Shown here: in pieces, positions 18,446 through 27,760 of the stretch
How the letters are laid out: each line of letters starts with the position of its first letter
Position numbering within the stretch: the first letter of the stretch is position 1
DNA from: Alphaproteobacteria bacterium
GTDB lineage: Bacteria; Pseudomonadota; Alphaproteobacteria; Micavibrionales; Micavibrionaceae
DNA length: 64,000 nt
Assembly: GCA_020443075.1 (NCBI GenBank)
Contig: JAGRIU010000049.1
Location: 49,148 to 113,147 of the forward strand
Direction: 5' to 3'
The notes under the pieces: generated by a model
What the model saw: only the letters and a program-made list of their open reading frames with translations
Told to the model about the DNA's origin: nothing
Databases searched by the model: none
Translations under genes and position numbers: made by a program

Positions 18446-19054
18446 TTACTCTACGTCAGTTTCTCCGGTTTCATCAATAGCTGCGCTTTGATTTTGTATA
18501 GCTTTGTTGTCAAGCATTGCTTTTTGTTCTTTTTCTTCTCCGGTCGGCAGGATGACTTTGTGGCACGTATCGGGGCAGTAAAAAACGCTTGTTTCTTCGC
18601 ATTCGCCCTTTTCAACGCTGGCGCAGGCCCGCCTTACGCGCACATATTGCTGTTTGGGGCTGGCGATAATAGCGTGGCGTTGCATAATCACTTTGCCGTC
18701 TTTGTCCAAAATCGTAAATTCGGTTGCTCCGGGCAGTTTTGGCACAAGGACGAGGCGCTTGGAAGAATCTGCCAGGATGCTGAGATGGTTCGGGTTGCCT
18801 ATGATGATGCTTGCGGCTTCGCGGTCTAGCGGGATGATCACAGAGGCATCAGGCGTCATTTTAATGGCCGGGTGTGTGATTTCGTCGGGGTTGATTGTGT
18901 AGCCTGAATCCTGAGCGGATGTTGCGACGATCACATCACTGACGGATGCGTTCTGGTTTATGGTTTCTTGCGCGGCCGCTTTTCCGGCCGTGCTTATCCA
19001 TATAGAAGCGCACACTAAAAGGGAGATTATAAAAAGTTTCGGCATACGGAACAT
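18446..19054 (-). CDS. Secreted protein with a secretin N-terminal (pilus formation) domain
   Basis: A 202-residue protein with a signal peptide ending near AGKAAAQ (about 24-30). Its domain (DASVIIPLDREAASIIIGNPNHLSIL then LVLVPKLPGATEFTILDKDGKVI) matches the pilus-type secretin N-domain also present in cpaC. No secretin channel follows. The C-terminus has four Cys within about 30 residues (RRACASVEKGEC...YCPDTC) and an acidic tail. It may be an accessory ring protein that associates with CpaC, which is inference. It is co-oriented with tadD, 40 bases apart. Confidence 0.8.
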   Translation of the reverse strand: MFRMPKLFIISLLVCASIWISTAGKAAAQETINQNASVSDVIVATSAQDSGYTINPDEITHPAIKMTPDASVIIPLDREAASIIIGNPNHLSILADSSKRLVLVPKLPGATEFTILDKDGKVIMQRHAIIASPKQQYVRVRRACASVEKGECEETSVFYCPDTCHKVILPTGEEKEQKAMLDNKAIQNQSAAIDETGETDVE

Positions 19055-19239
19055 CGGAGACGTATCATGGAAAATGGTAAATGAAAAAAGGCAGGAAGCC
19101 TCATACCTTTAACCATTATAGCGCGTATGGATGAAATTATCACCTTCTTTTTGTCAGTATTTGTTTCAAGTTTTATTTTGCTTGGAAAAGAAAGGCGGCA
19201 GGCCCTTTTCGGGGCCTGGACATTTTGTGTTTCAGGACT

Positions 19240-20550
19240 TTAAAGGCAGAGTAATCCTGTTTTGCTTGAAATGCCGTAGGCGCCGTTGGGGCAGTTATTG
19301 GCCGGCATGTTCGCAAAAGGGTTTACACATGTGACTGCATTTTGCTCGATTCTGATGACGACCTCTCCAACGTTTGGACATTTCATCTGGTTGAGTTCTC
19401 CGCCGATCGCATCGGGCAGCATGCAGTTATGTCCGTTTGAATCACAGAGTTGGTTGGCATGGACTTCGAAGGCCTGAATGTCGCCGTCAACGTGGACTTT
19501 TTCCGAGGGCGGAGCATTTTTGATGCCGATGGCGATGCCGCCCGAGTTTTGGTTGGCGAGTTGGGGGATGAAAAAGTCATCGTCCGGATCGTCGGGTGTG
19601 CCGTTGTCGTTGGGTACGGAGCCTGTGAAGGCCCAGAGCTGTTGACCGGCGGGGACTGTGTATTCCACATAATCGTCATTGTAGATGCTTTTTCTGTAGC
19701 TATGAACGCCTTGCAGAAAAATGCCATCATTCTGGTCGCAGTTTTCGGTTTCGTCCGGCGGGGTGCCGAGCGCAAATTCTATGTCTTTGGCTGTTTGTTC
19801 GGGCAGGGTCAGACCCAGTCCACAATTCTGGACAAGGGCGCCGTCTTTGGTGAAGGCGCCGACGCCGTTTTCGCCGTGGGAGACAATGACATAGTTGGCG
19901 CTGCCGCGTACTTGCAGCAGTGTGGCATCATTGGGATCGGCGTGGAATTGTTCGTCGACGATATCGAGAACACCGGCGTCCTGATCGAAAAACCTGGGGT
20001 TTCCGTTGACAACCGTTTCGTAGTCGGTCTGGCTGAGGGTGACTGCGTAGGTCAGTTTGTTGCCCCATTTATCAAGGGCGTGTTTTCTGCCGTAGCTGAT
20101 GTATTTTTGGGTTGATAACATACTATTACTTCGCGGGTCTTGATATAGAACCTGATTGCGGAATACGGGGTCGTTGAAGTTGCCGTCGGCGTTCATATCC
20201 AGAAACGTATTAAAGGGGACGGCGCCGACGAGGTAGGTTTCGTTGTTGCCGTCTCCGTCGATGTCGCGTTCACCCACTACGACGGCGGCGGCGGCGCAGT
20301 CGGCGTAGCCATAGCCTGCATCGCCGGGGCCGAGTGCCGGATTGGCCGGGCAGGGATAATATCCTCGGGCGACCTGGAAGGCAAATGTGGCGTTATTGGA
20401 TAAGGTGATGGCTTCGCGCGTTTGGTCGACCATTTCCTTTTTTGTGTAGGTTTGCAAGGCCAGAAGAAAGGTCGAAGTTAAAATGCCCGAGATCAAGAGC
20501 ACAATGGCCATTTCGGTGAGTGTAAAACCCTGTTCGCCGTATTTTTTCAT
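19240..20550 (-). CDS. Large GFTL-type pseudopilin (third of three)
   Basis: A 436-residue protein with leader MKKYGEQG and methylation-type start FTLTEMAIVLLISGILTSTF, including Glu at +5. This is the type IV/type II pseudopilin class, unlike the Flp class. After the helix come YYPCPANPALGPGDAGYG, a SHGENGVGAFT stretch and a C-terminal module with CDSNGHNCMLPDAIGGE and several Cys. The two upstream neighbours carry the same three blocks. It is much larger than core pseudopilins and so may be a minor, tip or adhesive subunit. AGGAGAG precedes the ATG. Confidence 0.85.
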   Translation of the reverse strand: MKKYGEQGFTLTEMAIVLLISGILTSTFLLALQTYTKKEMVDQTREAITLSNNATFAFQVARGYYPCPANPALGPGDAGYGYADCAAAAVVVGERDIDGDGNNETYLVGAVPFNTFLDMNADGNFNDPVFRNQVLYQDPRSNSMLSTQKYISYGRKHALDKWGNKLTYAVTLSQTDYETVVNGNPRFFDQDAGVLDIVDEQFHADPNDATLLQVRGSANYVIVSHGENGVGAFTKDGALVQNCGLGLTLPEQTAKDIEFALGTPPDETENCDQNDGIFLQGVHSYRKSIYNDDYVEYTVPAGQQLWAFTGSVPNDNGTPDDPDDDFFIPQLANQNSGGIAIGIKNAPPSEKVHVDGDIQAFEVHANQLCDSNGHNCMLPDAIGGELNQMKCPNVGEVVIRIEQNAVTCVNPFANMPANNCPNGAYGISSKTGLLCL

Positions 20551-20600
20551 TGTTCTCTCCTTGTTTTTCTACAAGCTTTATTTAACGTGTTTTGGGTAAA

Positions 20601-20622
20601 GGGGCCGTGATCATCCGGCCCC
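20601..20622 (-). terminator. Hairpin after the cysteine-rich pseudopilin gene
   Basis: The 7-bp arms GGGGCCG and CGGCCCC enclose an 8-base loop just past the stop of the 749-residue gene. Only TTT follows on the minus strand, so termination may be partial and may set the level of the downstream pseudopilin. Confidence 0.5.
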
Positions 20623-20629
20623 CTTCGTT

Positions 20630-22879
20630 TTATCTATTGACCACTTCACAAAAGCATGTACCGGGGCGCCAGCCGTTGCGAAGGTCTTTGGAGCAGGAGT
20701 CCCGAACGCCCATTTCTGTGTCGCAGTCACAAGACTCGCCGTGGATTTGATTTCCGCTGGCAAATTCTCGCCAGCCATGACCTTGTCTTTGTACCCACTC
20801 ACACCTTGCCGGGGGCGGTTCGTGACATTCTTCAACGACGTCGAAGTCTATATCTTCCGCTGGCTCTTTGCTCGGGTCGCTTTCGTCACAAGTCAACGTT
20901 GTTACCTTGTAGACTTCACCTACCCATCCGGCCGGTTTTCCAAGGGATTCACAGGTGACCGGGACGCGGTCCACATCGTCGTGGCATTCGCATAGATCCG
21001 CTTTGCCTTTTCCGGGAACTTCTTCGAAATCCTTGTCCCAGTATCCGGGTTCATGGGCGCCGTCGGGGCAGTGGAAGTTTTTCTGGACGTAGTATACGCC
21101 TTCCATTCCCCAACCACAGTTGCGGGCTTCTTCTTCGCCTTCGACTGCCGCACAACCGCACTCATTTTCTTCCCCTATGAGTTCACACTGTTTGGTATTA
21201 CAGTTGTGTTTGTAGGTCTTTTTAATGCCGTTTCCTTTGTTGACGTTATACTCCCATCTTTTTCCGTCTCTGTTTTCTACAGGACATTGCCCAGAGACAA
21301 CGCCGATTGTTTCTTCACACTGACAGTCTTGGTCTCTGGTTTTGTTTTGAGCTTCAAGTTCTCCGCTGGGGCATACACGTACCCTGTCATAGCTGAAGGT
21401 ACCGGAATATTGATCTCCGCACTGGCGGTTTCCTGTTGCGCAACTTTGATTGTCTATGTGTGTGCTGCTTTCCGTACAGCCGCATAAGCCGCTTCGGGCT
21501 CTCCACCCATCGACTTTCCATGCGCCTTTGTCGCAGATATAGCGGATCTTACGCGGATTTTCCTCGTAGTCTCCAAAGGTGAGTGTTATTGTTGTGCCAT
21601 CGACGGCGGCTGGTAGGATCTGTTCATCATCACATTCTTTGACTACGAAAGGCTGGCATTTTACTGGAGGTGTGTCGCAATCCAGTTTTCCGTTGGCGGT
21701 GATGCCTTTTAAAACCGAGCCGGGCGGGCAGATGAGTTTGACCTCATCTTCACAAATAGGCTTGCCATGTTTGATGCCGACGATGAATTGCCCGTCCGGA
21801 CACTCCATGCCGCCGCCGTTAGCGATTTCTCCGCCGATCAATTCGGAGGGAAAACATTTCTCCTTATTGCCGTACAGGCAGATTTGGCTGGATTCGACTT
21901 TTCCTTCTTCAATGTCTTCCGAAAGGGGGTCGTCCCTGACGACTATGACGCCGGCGACGTCAATTTCTTCTGCCGGGTTTTCCGCCTTGCCGAGGCCGAA
22001 TCCCAGCGTATCGGCTGTTTTCATGGTGAGGTTGTCATCCCCTGTTCCGGGCAGGTCTGTTTGCCATGCCGGTGTGGATTGATCGTTGTAGCCGATGATG
22101 TCGTCCATTTCTTCGGCGTTTCCGGTCGCTTTACCGATTTTGGAGTTCACAAATACGGCATCTGCCATGTCGCAGTTTTCGGTTTCACGGGCGGCGCCTG
22201 CGCAGGCAGCGACAAGGACACCATTTGCACGGCCAGCGGTATAGGCTCCCATGCCATTTTCACCGGTTGTGAAGACGATAAAATGGGCCGAGCCCGGTCT
22301 TTGCAATGAAGAATTACCCGTTTCGTCGTTGATTTCGATCGCGCCGTCTTCCGGTTCGTATGTTTCTTTAATGGCGAGGTTTTCCGTTACGGCGTAGAGG
22401 ATTTTGTTCCCATAGCCGTCTATCGCGGCGCTTTCATCCATGTTTAGTTCTTTGAACGGCAGAGCACCGATATAGACTTCGGGGACGGCCGGGCCGAAGG
22501 CAGCATTTGTGACCTGATTGGTGTAGTCTACATTGCGTACGCCTGCAACGGCGACAACGCCTTCAATGCCAATGCTCGGGGATGTTGCGATGGTATTACA
22601 GCCCGGCATTTCGCGTCCGTATCCGGCATCTGTCACACCGGCTGTCAAGGAGGCCGGGCAAGGATAGCGGCCGTTTTGTTGCAAGAAACCGTTCAGGGCT
22701 TGTGTCGCACTGGCGACGTCGGTTCGGCCGTTGTCTACGCGCATATGTTCCAGCTTTTGGGCGTAGAGTTGTGCGGCTCCGGCTAACACCAGACCGACAA
22801 CGATCATGACCATGGCCATTTCAACAAGGGTAAAGCCCTTATTAGCTTTGATTTTGTTTGATGTGCTCTGGGTTTCCAT
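20630..22879 (-). CDS. Very large pseudopilin with cysteine-rich C-terminal region (second of three)
   Basis: A 749-residue protein. The leader ends NKG and the mature start is FTLVEMAMVMIVVGLVLAGA with Glu at +5. Shared family blocks follow: RYPCPASLTAGVTDAGYG, FTTGENGMGAYTAG and CLYGNKEKCFPSELIGGE. From about residue 420 to the end the protein is rich in Cys, in loosely repeated modules of about 60 residues with CxC pairs (CGC, CQC, CGC, CEC, CDC). Disulphide-bonded adhesive modules at a pilus tip are a plausible reading. GGAAAGGAC precedes the ATG. No known C-terminal family is recognised. Confidence 0.85.
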   Translation of the reverse strand: METQSTSNKIKANKGFTLVEMAMVMIVVGLVLAGAAQLYAQKLEHMRVDNGRTDVASATQALNGFLQQNGRYPCPASLTAGVTDAGYGREMPGCNTIATSPSIGIEGVVAVAGVRNVDYTNQVTNAAFGPAVPEVYIGALPFKELNMDESAAIDGYGNKILYAVTENLAIKETYEPEDGAIEINDETGNSSLQRPGSAHFIVFTTGENGMGAYTAGRANGVLVAACAGAARETENCDMADAVFVNSKIGKATGNAEEMDDIIGYNDQSTPAWQTDLPGTGDDNLTMKTADTLGFGLGKAENPAEEIDVAGVIVVRDDPLSEDIEEGKVESSQICLYGNKEKCFPSELIGGEIANGGGMECPDGQFIVGIKHGKPICEDEVKLICPPGSVLKGITANGKLDCDTPPVKCQPFVVKECDDEQILPAAVDGTTITLTFGDYEENPRKIRYICDKGAWKVDGWRARSGLCGCTESSTHIDNQSCATGNRQCGDQYSGTFSYDRVRVCPSGELEAQNKTRDQDCQCEETIGVVSGQCPVENRDGKRWEYNVNKGNGIKKTYKHNCNTKQCELIGEENECGCAAVEGEEEARNCGWGMEGVYYVQKNFHCPDGAHEPGYWDKDFEEVPGKGKADLCECHDDVDRVPVTCESLGKPAGWVGEVYKVTTLTCDESDPSKEPAEDIDFDVVEECHEPPPARCEWVQRQGHGWREFASGNQIHGESCDCDTEMGVRDSCSKDLRNGWRPGTCFCEVVNR

Positions 22880-22937
22880 TTTTAAGTCCTTTCCCGGCTA
22901 TAACTTTTTATTCTCTTAAAAGAGTGTTTCGTAAAAC

Positions 22938-24155
22938 TTAAATGTTTCCGCATACAAAGTTTCCGTTTTCATCGAGGCTTTTTACGATCTCTCCCTCACC
23001 GCACGGATCCTGATTTGATGTAATTGTTGTTGCCTCTATGCATTTTGCTTTGTTTGATCCGATGCCTGTTAAACCGTAGTTTGTCAGGTTGCATCTCATG
23101 TTTGGATCTTCGCCTGCGATGGTGTTTGGGTCCATGCAAGCGTCTCTGTTTTCGTCACAAAATTCTGTGGCGTACACGTTGCCAAGTTTACCGTCTGTCG
23201 CATCGTTTTCCGTGTCTGTGTTATCGGCCAAGATGTTGCCCACGATATCCAGTTCGGCTTGCGGGTTCGGATTGTTCACACCGACATACCCTATATCGCT
23301 TCCCAGTTGTCCGGGGTTGTTTCCGGCGACCCATGCGGTATTGGGTTCTTGTGTCCATGCCGTTTCATCTGCATACATCAGGTCATCATAGAAGTCCGGC
23401 ACAGCGTTTGTGTTGTAGAGGTGTTGGGCAAATCTGAATGTGTCGTCCCCGTCACAATTTTCCGCGTCGCCTTCCGGTCCAGTACCAGGGGCCGGGCCGT
23501 TGGGGCAAGGAACGGGCTGTGCGCCGCCATATGTATAGGCGCCTGCGCCTGTTTCTCCATAAGAAAAGATGATCAAATGGATGTTGGCCGCATTTGGCGA
23601 GGGGTTTGCTTGTTTTGAGTTTTCTCCTGTATTTGGATCCGGACCCGTTATGAAGGGGTGGTTCACTCTGATGACGCCGCCGTTCGCGGTGTATGTCGTA
23701 TCATGCGTCTGGAGGGGGCTGACGGCGTAGGCCATTTTGTTATTCCAGGCATCCAGGCCGGTTTTTTCATCTAGGCCCAAGGTGGCGAAGGGAATCGATC
23801 CGTAGAGAACAGCGTCCGGTGCACCGGGGCCCATGACGGGGTTTGCGCAATTGCCCAAGGTCGCCGGGGCTACGGGAGGGAGGCGTGCTTCGATGCCGAA
23901 ATTAGCATTGCCGGGGCCTAATCTGGGGTCGGCCGGGCAGGGGTAGTATTTGTTGGCAAAATAAAATTCTTGCGTGGCTTGTTCAATGGCCTGAATTTTT
24001 CCTAAGGTTGAGCTGCGCTCGTTTCTTTGCTGCCATTGGTGATAAACCTGAATCATCGGGGCCACGATAAAACCGATGACCAGCAGCATAATGGTGACAT
24101 CAATCAGCGTAAAACCGTCTTGTTTATTTACTTTGTTCATTTCAGCTGCTTTCAT
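22938..24155 (-). CDS. Large GFTL-type pseudopilin (first of three)
   Basis: A protein of about 405 residues. The leader ends NKQDG and the helix begins FTLIDVTIMLLVIGFIVAPM. The +5 residue is Asp where Glu is nearly universal in type IV-class pilins. The shared blocks are YYPCPADPRLGPGNANFG, FSYGETGAGAYTYGG and CDENRDACMDPNTIAGE. An in-frame extension upstream lacks an ATG. ATG 24155 is used here, and ATG 24140, giving leader MNKVNKQDG, is equally possible. It is the first gene of the minus-strand operon with the other two pseudopilins, the secretin-N protein and tadD. Confidence 0.8.
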   Translation of the reverse strand: MKAAEMNKVNKQDGFTLIDVTIMLLVIGFIVAPMIQVYHQWQQRNERSSTLGKIQAIEQATQEFYFANKYYPCPADPRLGPGNANFGIEARLPPVAPATLGNCANPVMGPGAPDAVLYGSIPFATLGLDEKTGLDAWNNKMAYAVSPLQTHDTTYTANGGVIRVNHPFITGPDPNTGENSKQANPSPNAANIHLIIFSYGETGAGAYTYGGAQPVPCPNGPAPGTGPEGDAENCDGDDTFRFAQHLYNTNAVPDFYDDLMYADETAWTQEPNTAWVAGNNPGQLGSDIGYVGVNNPNPQAELDIVGNILADNTDTENDATDGKLGNVYATEFCDENRDACMDPNTIAGEDPNMRCNLTNYGLTGIGSNKAKCIEATTITSNQDPCGEGEIVKSLDENGNFVCGNI

Positions 24156-24518
24156 TCGTTTTGTTTTTCGTTTTTTCCCCAAAACTTCCGATTGCCCGGA
24201 TTTGAATCTGTTTCTAAATTTAGACTCAAAGCTTTCTTCTGTTCAATTTGTTTCCACTTTTATAAACTGTTATAAGCGTTTATGAGGGATTTTGGCTGTT
24301 ATACCTTCCCACAAATACCATATTACGTAAAAAAAATTTAAAATTGAATTAATTTTTTTAAAAATGTTTTTTTGATATGTTTTTATATGTATAACATATT
24401 GTTTTGTAATAGTTTTTATTTTTTGCATTTTTGTATCTACACTCTATTTTTTATGAAAAATTTTATCCGGAGTGTTATCGTTTTGTCTTTTTGATATGTT
24501 TTGCCGAGTGGGGTGTGA
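24156..24518. other. AT-rich divergent intergenic region
   Basis: About 360 bases separate the pseudopilin operon from the mannose-nucleotide gene. It is extremely AT-rich with long A and T runs. It holds one perfect TTAA-N7-TTAA and must contain the promoters for both directions. No RNA gene or terminator was recognised. Confidence 0.6.
24338..24352. promoter_or_regulatory. Candidate CtrA-binding site (TTAA-N7-TTAA)
   Basis: TTAAAATTGAATTAA fits the CtrA consensus. The site lies about 180 bases from the start of each divergent operon. Low complexity around it makes this weaker evidence than the flp site. Confidence 0.3.
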
Positions 24519-25634
24519 GTGAGTGAAGGTGTACGTATATTGCCGGTTGTATTGTCCGGTGGCACCGGGGACCGCTTATGGCCGCTTTCGGGGGAAGAGG
24601 TTGCCAAACCTTTTTTACGCCTGGGGTCAAGTCACAGAACGATGTTTCAAGACGCTGTCGTTCGTGTGCAAGATACGGAACTATTCTCTTCGCCGCTGGT
24701 GGTTGGGCACTGCGATCAGAAAAATCTTATAGAGGAGAATCTTCAGGAGGTTCGTGTAGGGCTTTCCATGATTCTGTTGGAGCCGGAAGGGCGGAATACG
24801 GCGGCGCCGGTGACGATAGCGGCGCTTTGGGCGCAGGCGCGGGGTATGGATTATATTTTGGTTATGCCTTCGGATACTATGGTGGGCGATGAGGCGGTTT
24901 TTCGGGATGATGCGGCTTCGGCGCTTCGTGTTTGTCAGGATACGCAGGAGATTGTCTATTTCGGCATTCCTCCCGAGCGGCCGCATACGGGCTATGGTTA
25001 TATTAGCTGTGACGGGCCTGCGAATGAAAACGGTGGGCGGCGCGTTCAGGTGTTTCATGAAAAGCCGAATGAGGATGAGGCGGGTGATTTGATTGCCGCC
25101 GGAGCGCTTTGGAATAGCGGGATGTTTATGATTCCGGTGCGTGGGTATCTCGAAGATTTGCAAGGTATTGATCCGGCGTTGTTGCATTTGGCGGAGCGCG
25201 CTTTGCAGGGCGGGCATGAGGAAGGGCGTTTTTGTTCTTTGTCTTTAGAACCTTACCAAGAGTTTGCCGATATCGCCTTTGACAAAGCGTATTGCGAAAA
25301 AACCTCCAAAGGACGGGTTTTGGCGGCGCGTTTTGGCTGGCAGGATTTGGGGAGTTGGGATAGCGTGTACGATAATGCTCCTAAGGATGATGCGGGGAAT
25401 GTGCTGTCTGGTCCTGTTTGTACACATAAGACAAGCGGATGTCTTGTCAGAAGTGACAGGGCTTTGGTGGCAACGGTAGGTGTGGAAGACCTTATTGTTG
25501 TGGCGGTGAAGGATGCAATTCTGGTCGTGCGCAAGGATCAGGCGCAAGAGGTGAAAGCTTTAGTGGAGAAACTTAAGGCTGAGGGGTATCTTAAGGGGGA
25601 TGAGGCTGAAATTTTTGATCGGATTGCGGAGTAG
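24519..25634 (+). CDS. Mannose-1-phosphate guanylyltransferase
   Basis: A 371-residue nucleotidyltransferase making GDP-mannose from mannose-1-phosphate and GTP. The signature near the start reads LSGGTGDRLWPLS (12-24), where most members have GTRLWPLS, so Thr is replaced by Asp. LEPEGRNTAAPVTIAAL, the FHEKPN segment and a final LxVVKDAILV-type strand are present. It lacks the C-terminal isomerase domain of the bifunctional AlgA/ManC type (about 470 residues). The start is GTG with GAGTGGGG upstream. The gmd start codon directly abuts the stop, so product and substrate enzymes are coupled. Confidence 0.88.
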   Translation: MSEGVRILPVVLSGGTGDRLWPLSGEEVAKPFLRLGSSHRTMFQDAVVRVQDTELFSSPLVVGHCDQKNLIEENLQEVRVGLSMILLEPEGRNTAAPVTIAALWAQARGMDYILVMPSDTMVGDEAVFRDDAASALRVCQDTQEIVYFGIPPERPHTGYGYISCDGPANENGGRRVQVFHEKPNEDEAGDLIAAGALWNSGMFMIPVRGYLEDLQGIDPALLHLAERALQGGHEEGRFCSLSLEPYQEFADIAFDKAYCEKTSKGRVLAARFGWQDLGSWDSVYDNAPKDDAGNVLSGPVCTHKTSGCLVRSDRALVATVGVEDLIVVAVKDAILVVRKDQAQEVKALVEKLKAEGYLKGDEAEIFDRIAE

Positions 25635-26666
25635 ATGGGCGGTATGAGCGTAAAAACGGCTTTTATCACAGGGATTACGGGGCAGGACGGGTCGTATCTG
25701 GCGCGGTTGCTTTTGGATAAAGGCTACCGTGTTCATGGGCTTATGCGGCGTTCTTCTCTGGAAAAAACAGACCGGATCGACGATATTTTGGGCGATATTA
25801 CGCTGCATTACGGGGATATGACGGATTCATCGAATTTAATCCGGCTTGTGGGTGAGATTAAGCCCGACGAGATTTACAATCTGGCGGCGCAGAGCCATGT
25901 GCATGTGAGTTTCGAAACGCCGGAATATACGGCTAATTCTGATGCGCTGGGGACTTTGCGGCTCTTGGAGGCTATCCGTATTTGGGGTTTGCAGGATAAA
26001 ACGCGGTTTTATCAGGCCTCCAGTTCCGAGCTGTACGGGAATGCGCCGGAAAGCCCACAATCCGAGACTACGCCGTTTGCGCCGGAAAGCCCGTATGCGG
26101 CGGCCAAGCTCTATGCGTTCTGGGTGACAAAGAATTATCGCGGGGCTTACGGGTTGCATGCTTCGAACGGGATTTTGTTTAACCATGAAAGCCCGGTGCG
26201 CGGGGAGGATTTTGTGACGCGCAAGATTACGCGGGGGGTGGCGGCGATTTATAAGGGGCATCAGGAGGTTCTCAGTCTCGGGAATCTGGATGCCAAGCGG
26301 GACTGGGGGCATGCCAGGGATTATGTAGAAGGTATGTGGCGTATATTGCAGCAGCCCCAAGGCGATGATTATGTGCTGGCGACGGGGGTGGCGCAGAGTG
26401 TGCGTTGTTTTGCCGAGAAAGCTTTTGCGCATGTCGGGATTGGTGTCGAGTGGCGTGGGCAAGGCGCGGATGAGGAGGGTGTTGATGTGCAAAGCGGGCG
26501 GGTTTTAGTGCGCGTGGATCCGCGTTTTTACCGGCCGAGCGATGTGCATTATCTGTGCGGGGATGCGACTAAGGCGCGGGAGGTTTTGGGCTGGGCACCG
26601 AAGATTTCTCTGGATGAGATGATCCGCGAAATGGTGGATGAGGATTTGAAGCGCTTGGGCGATTAA
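25635..26666 (+). CDS. gmd: GDP-mannose 4,6-dehydratase
   Basis: A 343-residue extended short-chain dehydrogenase turning GDP-mannose into GDP-4-keto-6-deoxymannose, precursor of fucose, rhamnose, perosamine and similar sugars. NADP-binding GITGQDG (13-19), the SSSELYG active-site stretch and Tyr154-x3-Lys158 are present, as is [16 protein letters not shown], typical of Gmd. An alternative ATG lies 9 bases downstream. No fucose synthase or aminotransferase follows in the window, so the final sugar is unknown. The stop overlaps the converging acyltransferase gene by 4 bases. Confidence 0.95.
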   Translation: MGGMSVKTAFITGITGQDGSYLARLLLDKGYRVHGLMRRSSLEKTDRIDDILGDITLHYGDMTDSSNLIRLVGEIKPDEIYNLAAQSHVHVSFETPEYTANSDALGTLRLLEAIRIWGLQDKTRFYQASSSELYGNAPESPQSETTPFAPESPYAAAKLYAFWVTKNYRGAYGLHASNGILFNHESPVRGEDFVTRKITRGVAAIYKGHQEVLSLGNLDAKRDWGHARDYVEGMWRILQQPQGDDYVLATGVAQSVRCFAEKAFAHVGIGVEWRGQGADEEGVDVQSGRVLVRVDPRFYRPSDVHYLCGDATKAREVLGWAPKISLDEMIREMVDEDLKRLGD

Positions 26667-27703
26667 TTCTTCAGGATTTTTTCTTTAATAAACGGTATGC
26701 GGCGCAGGATCATCCATTCGATGAGGATGGGGCCGATTATGCCGGCGGCGATGACGGTAGGGGCTATGAAATAAAAGTTGCCGTAATCCCAGTTTGTGAA
26801 TTTGAAGAGCACACCTTTGGTCAGGCCAATGCAGATCATACTTAGGAGATATATGCTGTAGGCTGACATGCCGAGAGTATGGAATGTCTTGTATAGTTTT
26901 CCACCGCTTTGCAGAATTTTGAGGGCTATGAAGTGCATAAACGGAATGCCGCTGAGTCCGGCGCATAAAGTTGAGGTTTTGAAATTCAAGATTTCAAGAT
27001 TATAAAGCGCGATAATTCCGGAAAACAGGGTGAGAGATGTCAGGATAAAAAGCTTTTTTTGCAAGAGCGTTAAATATGCCTCGTCATTTTGGATCGCCAG
27101 TCCACCAATGCAGAAAAAGACAAAAAACATGCACAGTTTATCGAGGTAAAGATATTGTATACTCGGCAAAGTGTAGAGCGTTAAAGCCAAAACTGCCCAG
27201 AAAAACATTTTGTTTTTTAAAAGTTTGAAAAGCGGAATTGATAGTGTTGTGTAGATGAAAATAGCGATGACGTACCAGAGAAATAATGCTGCGCTGTATT
27301 TTGTATGCCAAATCAGGTTGATCAAACCGCTTAAGGGGGTTGCAGGGATGTTGCTGACATGCATGACGTATTGCATCAGTGTTTTGCCGAAAACAATGGT
27401 GATGCCGATGACAAGGAAGGGTAGCAAGAGTCTTGTTGACTGGTCCTTTATATGGGATGCGTATTGTTTCGAAATGCGCTCTAAGCGATCAGGTTTGAAA
27501 TGAAGATATCCGCTGATAAAAACGAAAAAGGGCATGTTAATCATGTCAATGCTCCATTTGACGTTTATGTACCATTCATTGCCTGTCGGGGTCTCGCGGG
27601 TGAGAATGTGGCTCATGACGACGAGTAAGATGGCCAACCCTTTGCCGATAACGATGTCTTTTTTGTAAATGCCGGTCGGTCTTGCGGTTGTGAGCCCGGT
27701 CAT
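26663..27703 (-). CDS. Membrane acyltransferase, acyltransferase-3 family
   Basis: A 346-residue protein with about ten membrane helices and the family start [14 protein letters not shown], with the likely active His32 near the end of the first helix. Members transfer acetyl or other acyl groups to surface sugars. It lies among polysaccharide genes, so O-acetylation of an O-antigen or capsule is likely, though the acceptor is unknown. It follows the O-antigen ligase/polymerase gene by 57 bases on the same strand. Confidence 0.85.
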   Translation of the reverse strand: MTGLTTARPTGIYKKDIVIGKGLAILLVVMSHILTRETPTGNEWYINVKWSIDMINMPFFVFISGYLHFKPDRLERISKQYASHIKDQSTRLLLPFLVIGITIVFGKTLMQYVMHVSNIPATPLSGLINLIWHTKYSAALFLWYVIAIFIYTTLSIPLFKLLKNKMFFWAVLALTLYTLPSIQYLYLDKLCMFFVFFCIGGLAIQNDEAYLTLLQKKLFILTSLTLFSGIIALYNLEILNFKTSTLCAGLSGIPFMHFIALKILQSGGKLYKTFHTLGMSAYSIYLLSMICIGLTKGVLFKFTNWDYGNFYFIAPTVIAAGIIGPILIEWMILRRIPFIKEKILKN

Positions 27704-27760
27704 ATGTTCTTTCAGTTTGTTTTTGTGTTCGGGATCTTTTACGAAAATGCTATTGTGAAT

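Noticed and set aside
18446..24155. Shufflon-type inversion system for PilV-like tips
   Set aside because: No site-specific recombinase and no inverted repeats between C-terminal segments were seen. The three pseudopilins are complete genes in one orientation.
24183..24518. Replication origin in the AT-rich stretch
   Set aside because: No DnaA-box-like cluster and no origin-linked genes nearby.
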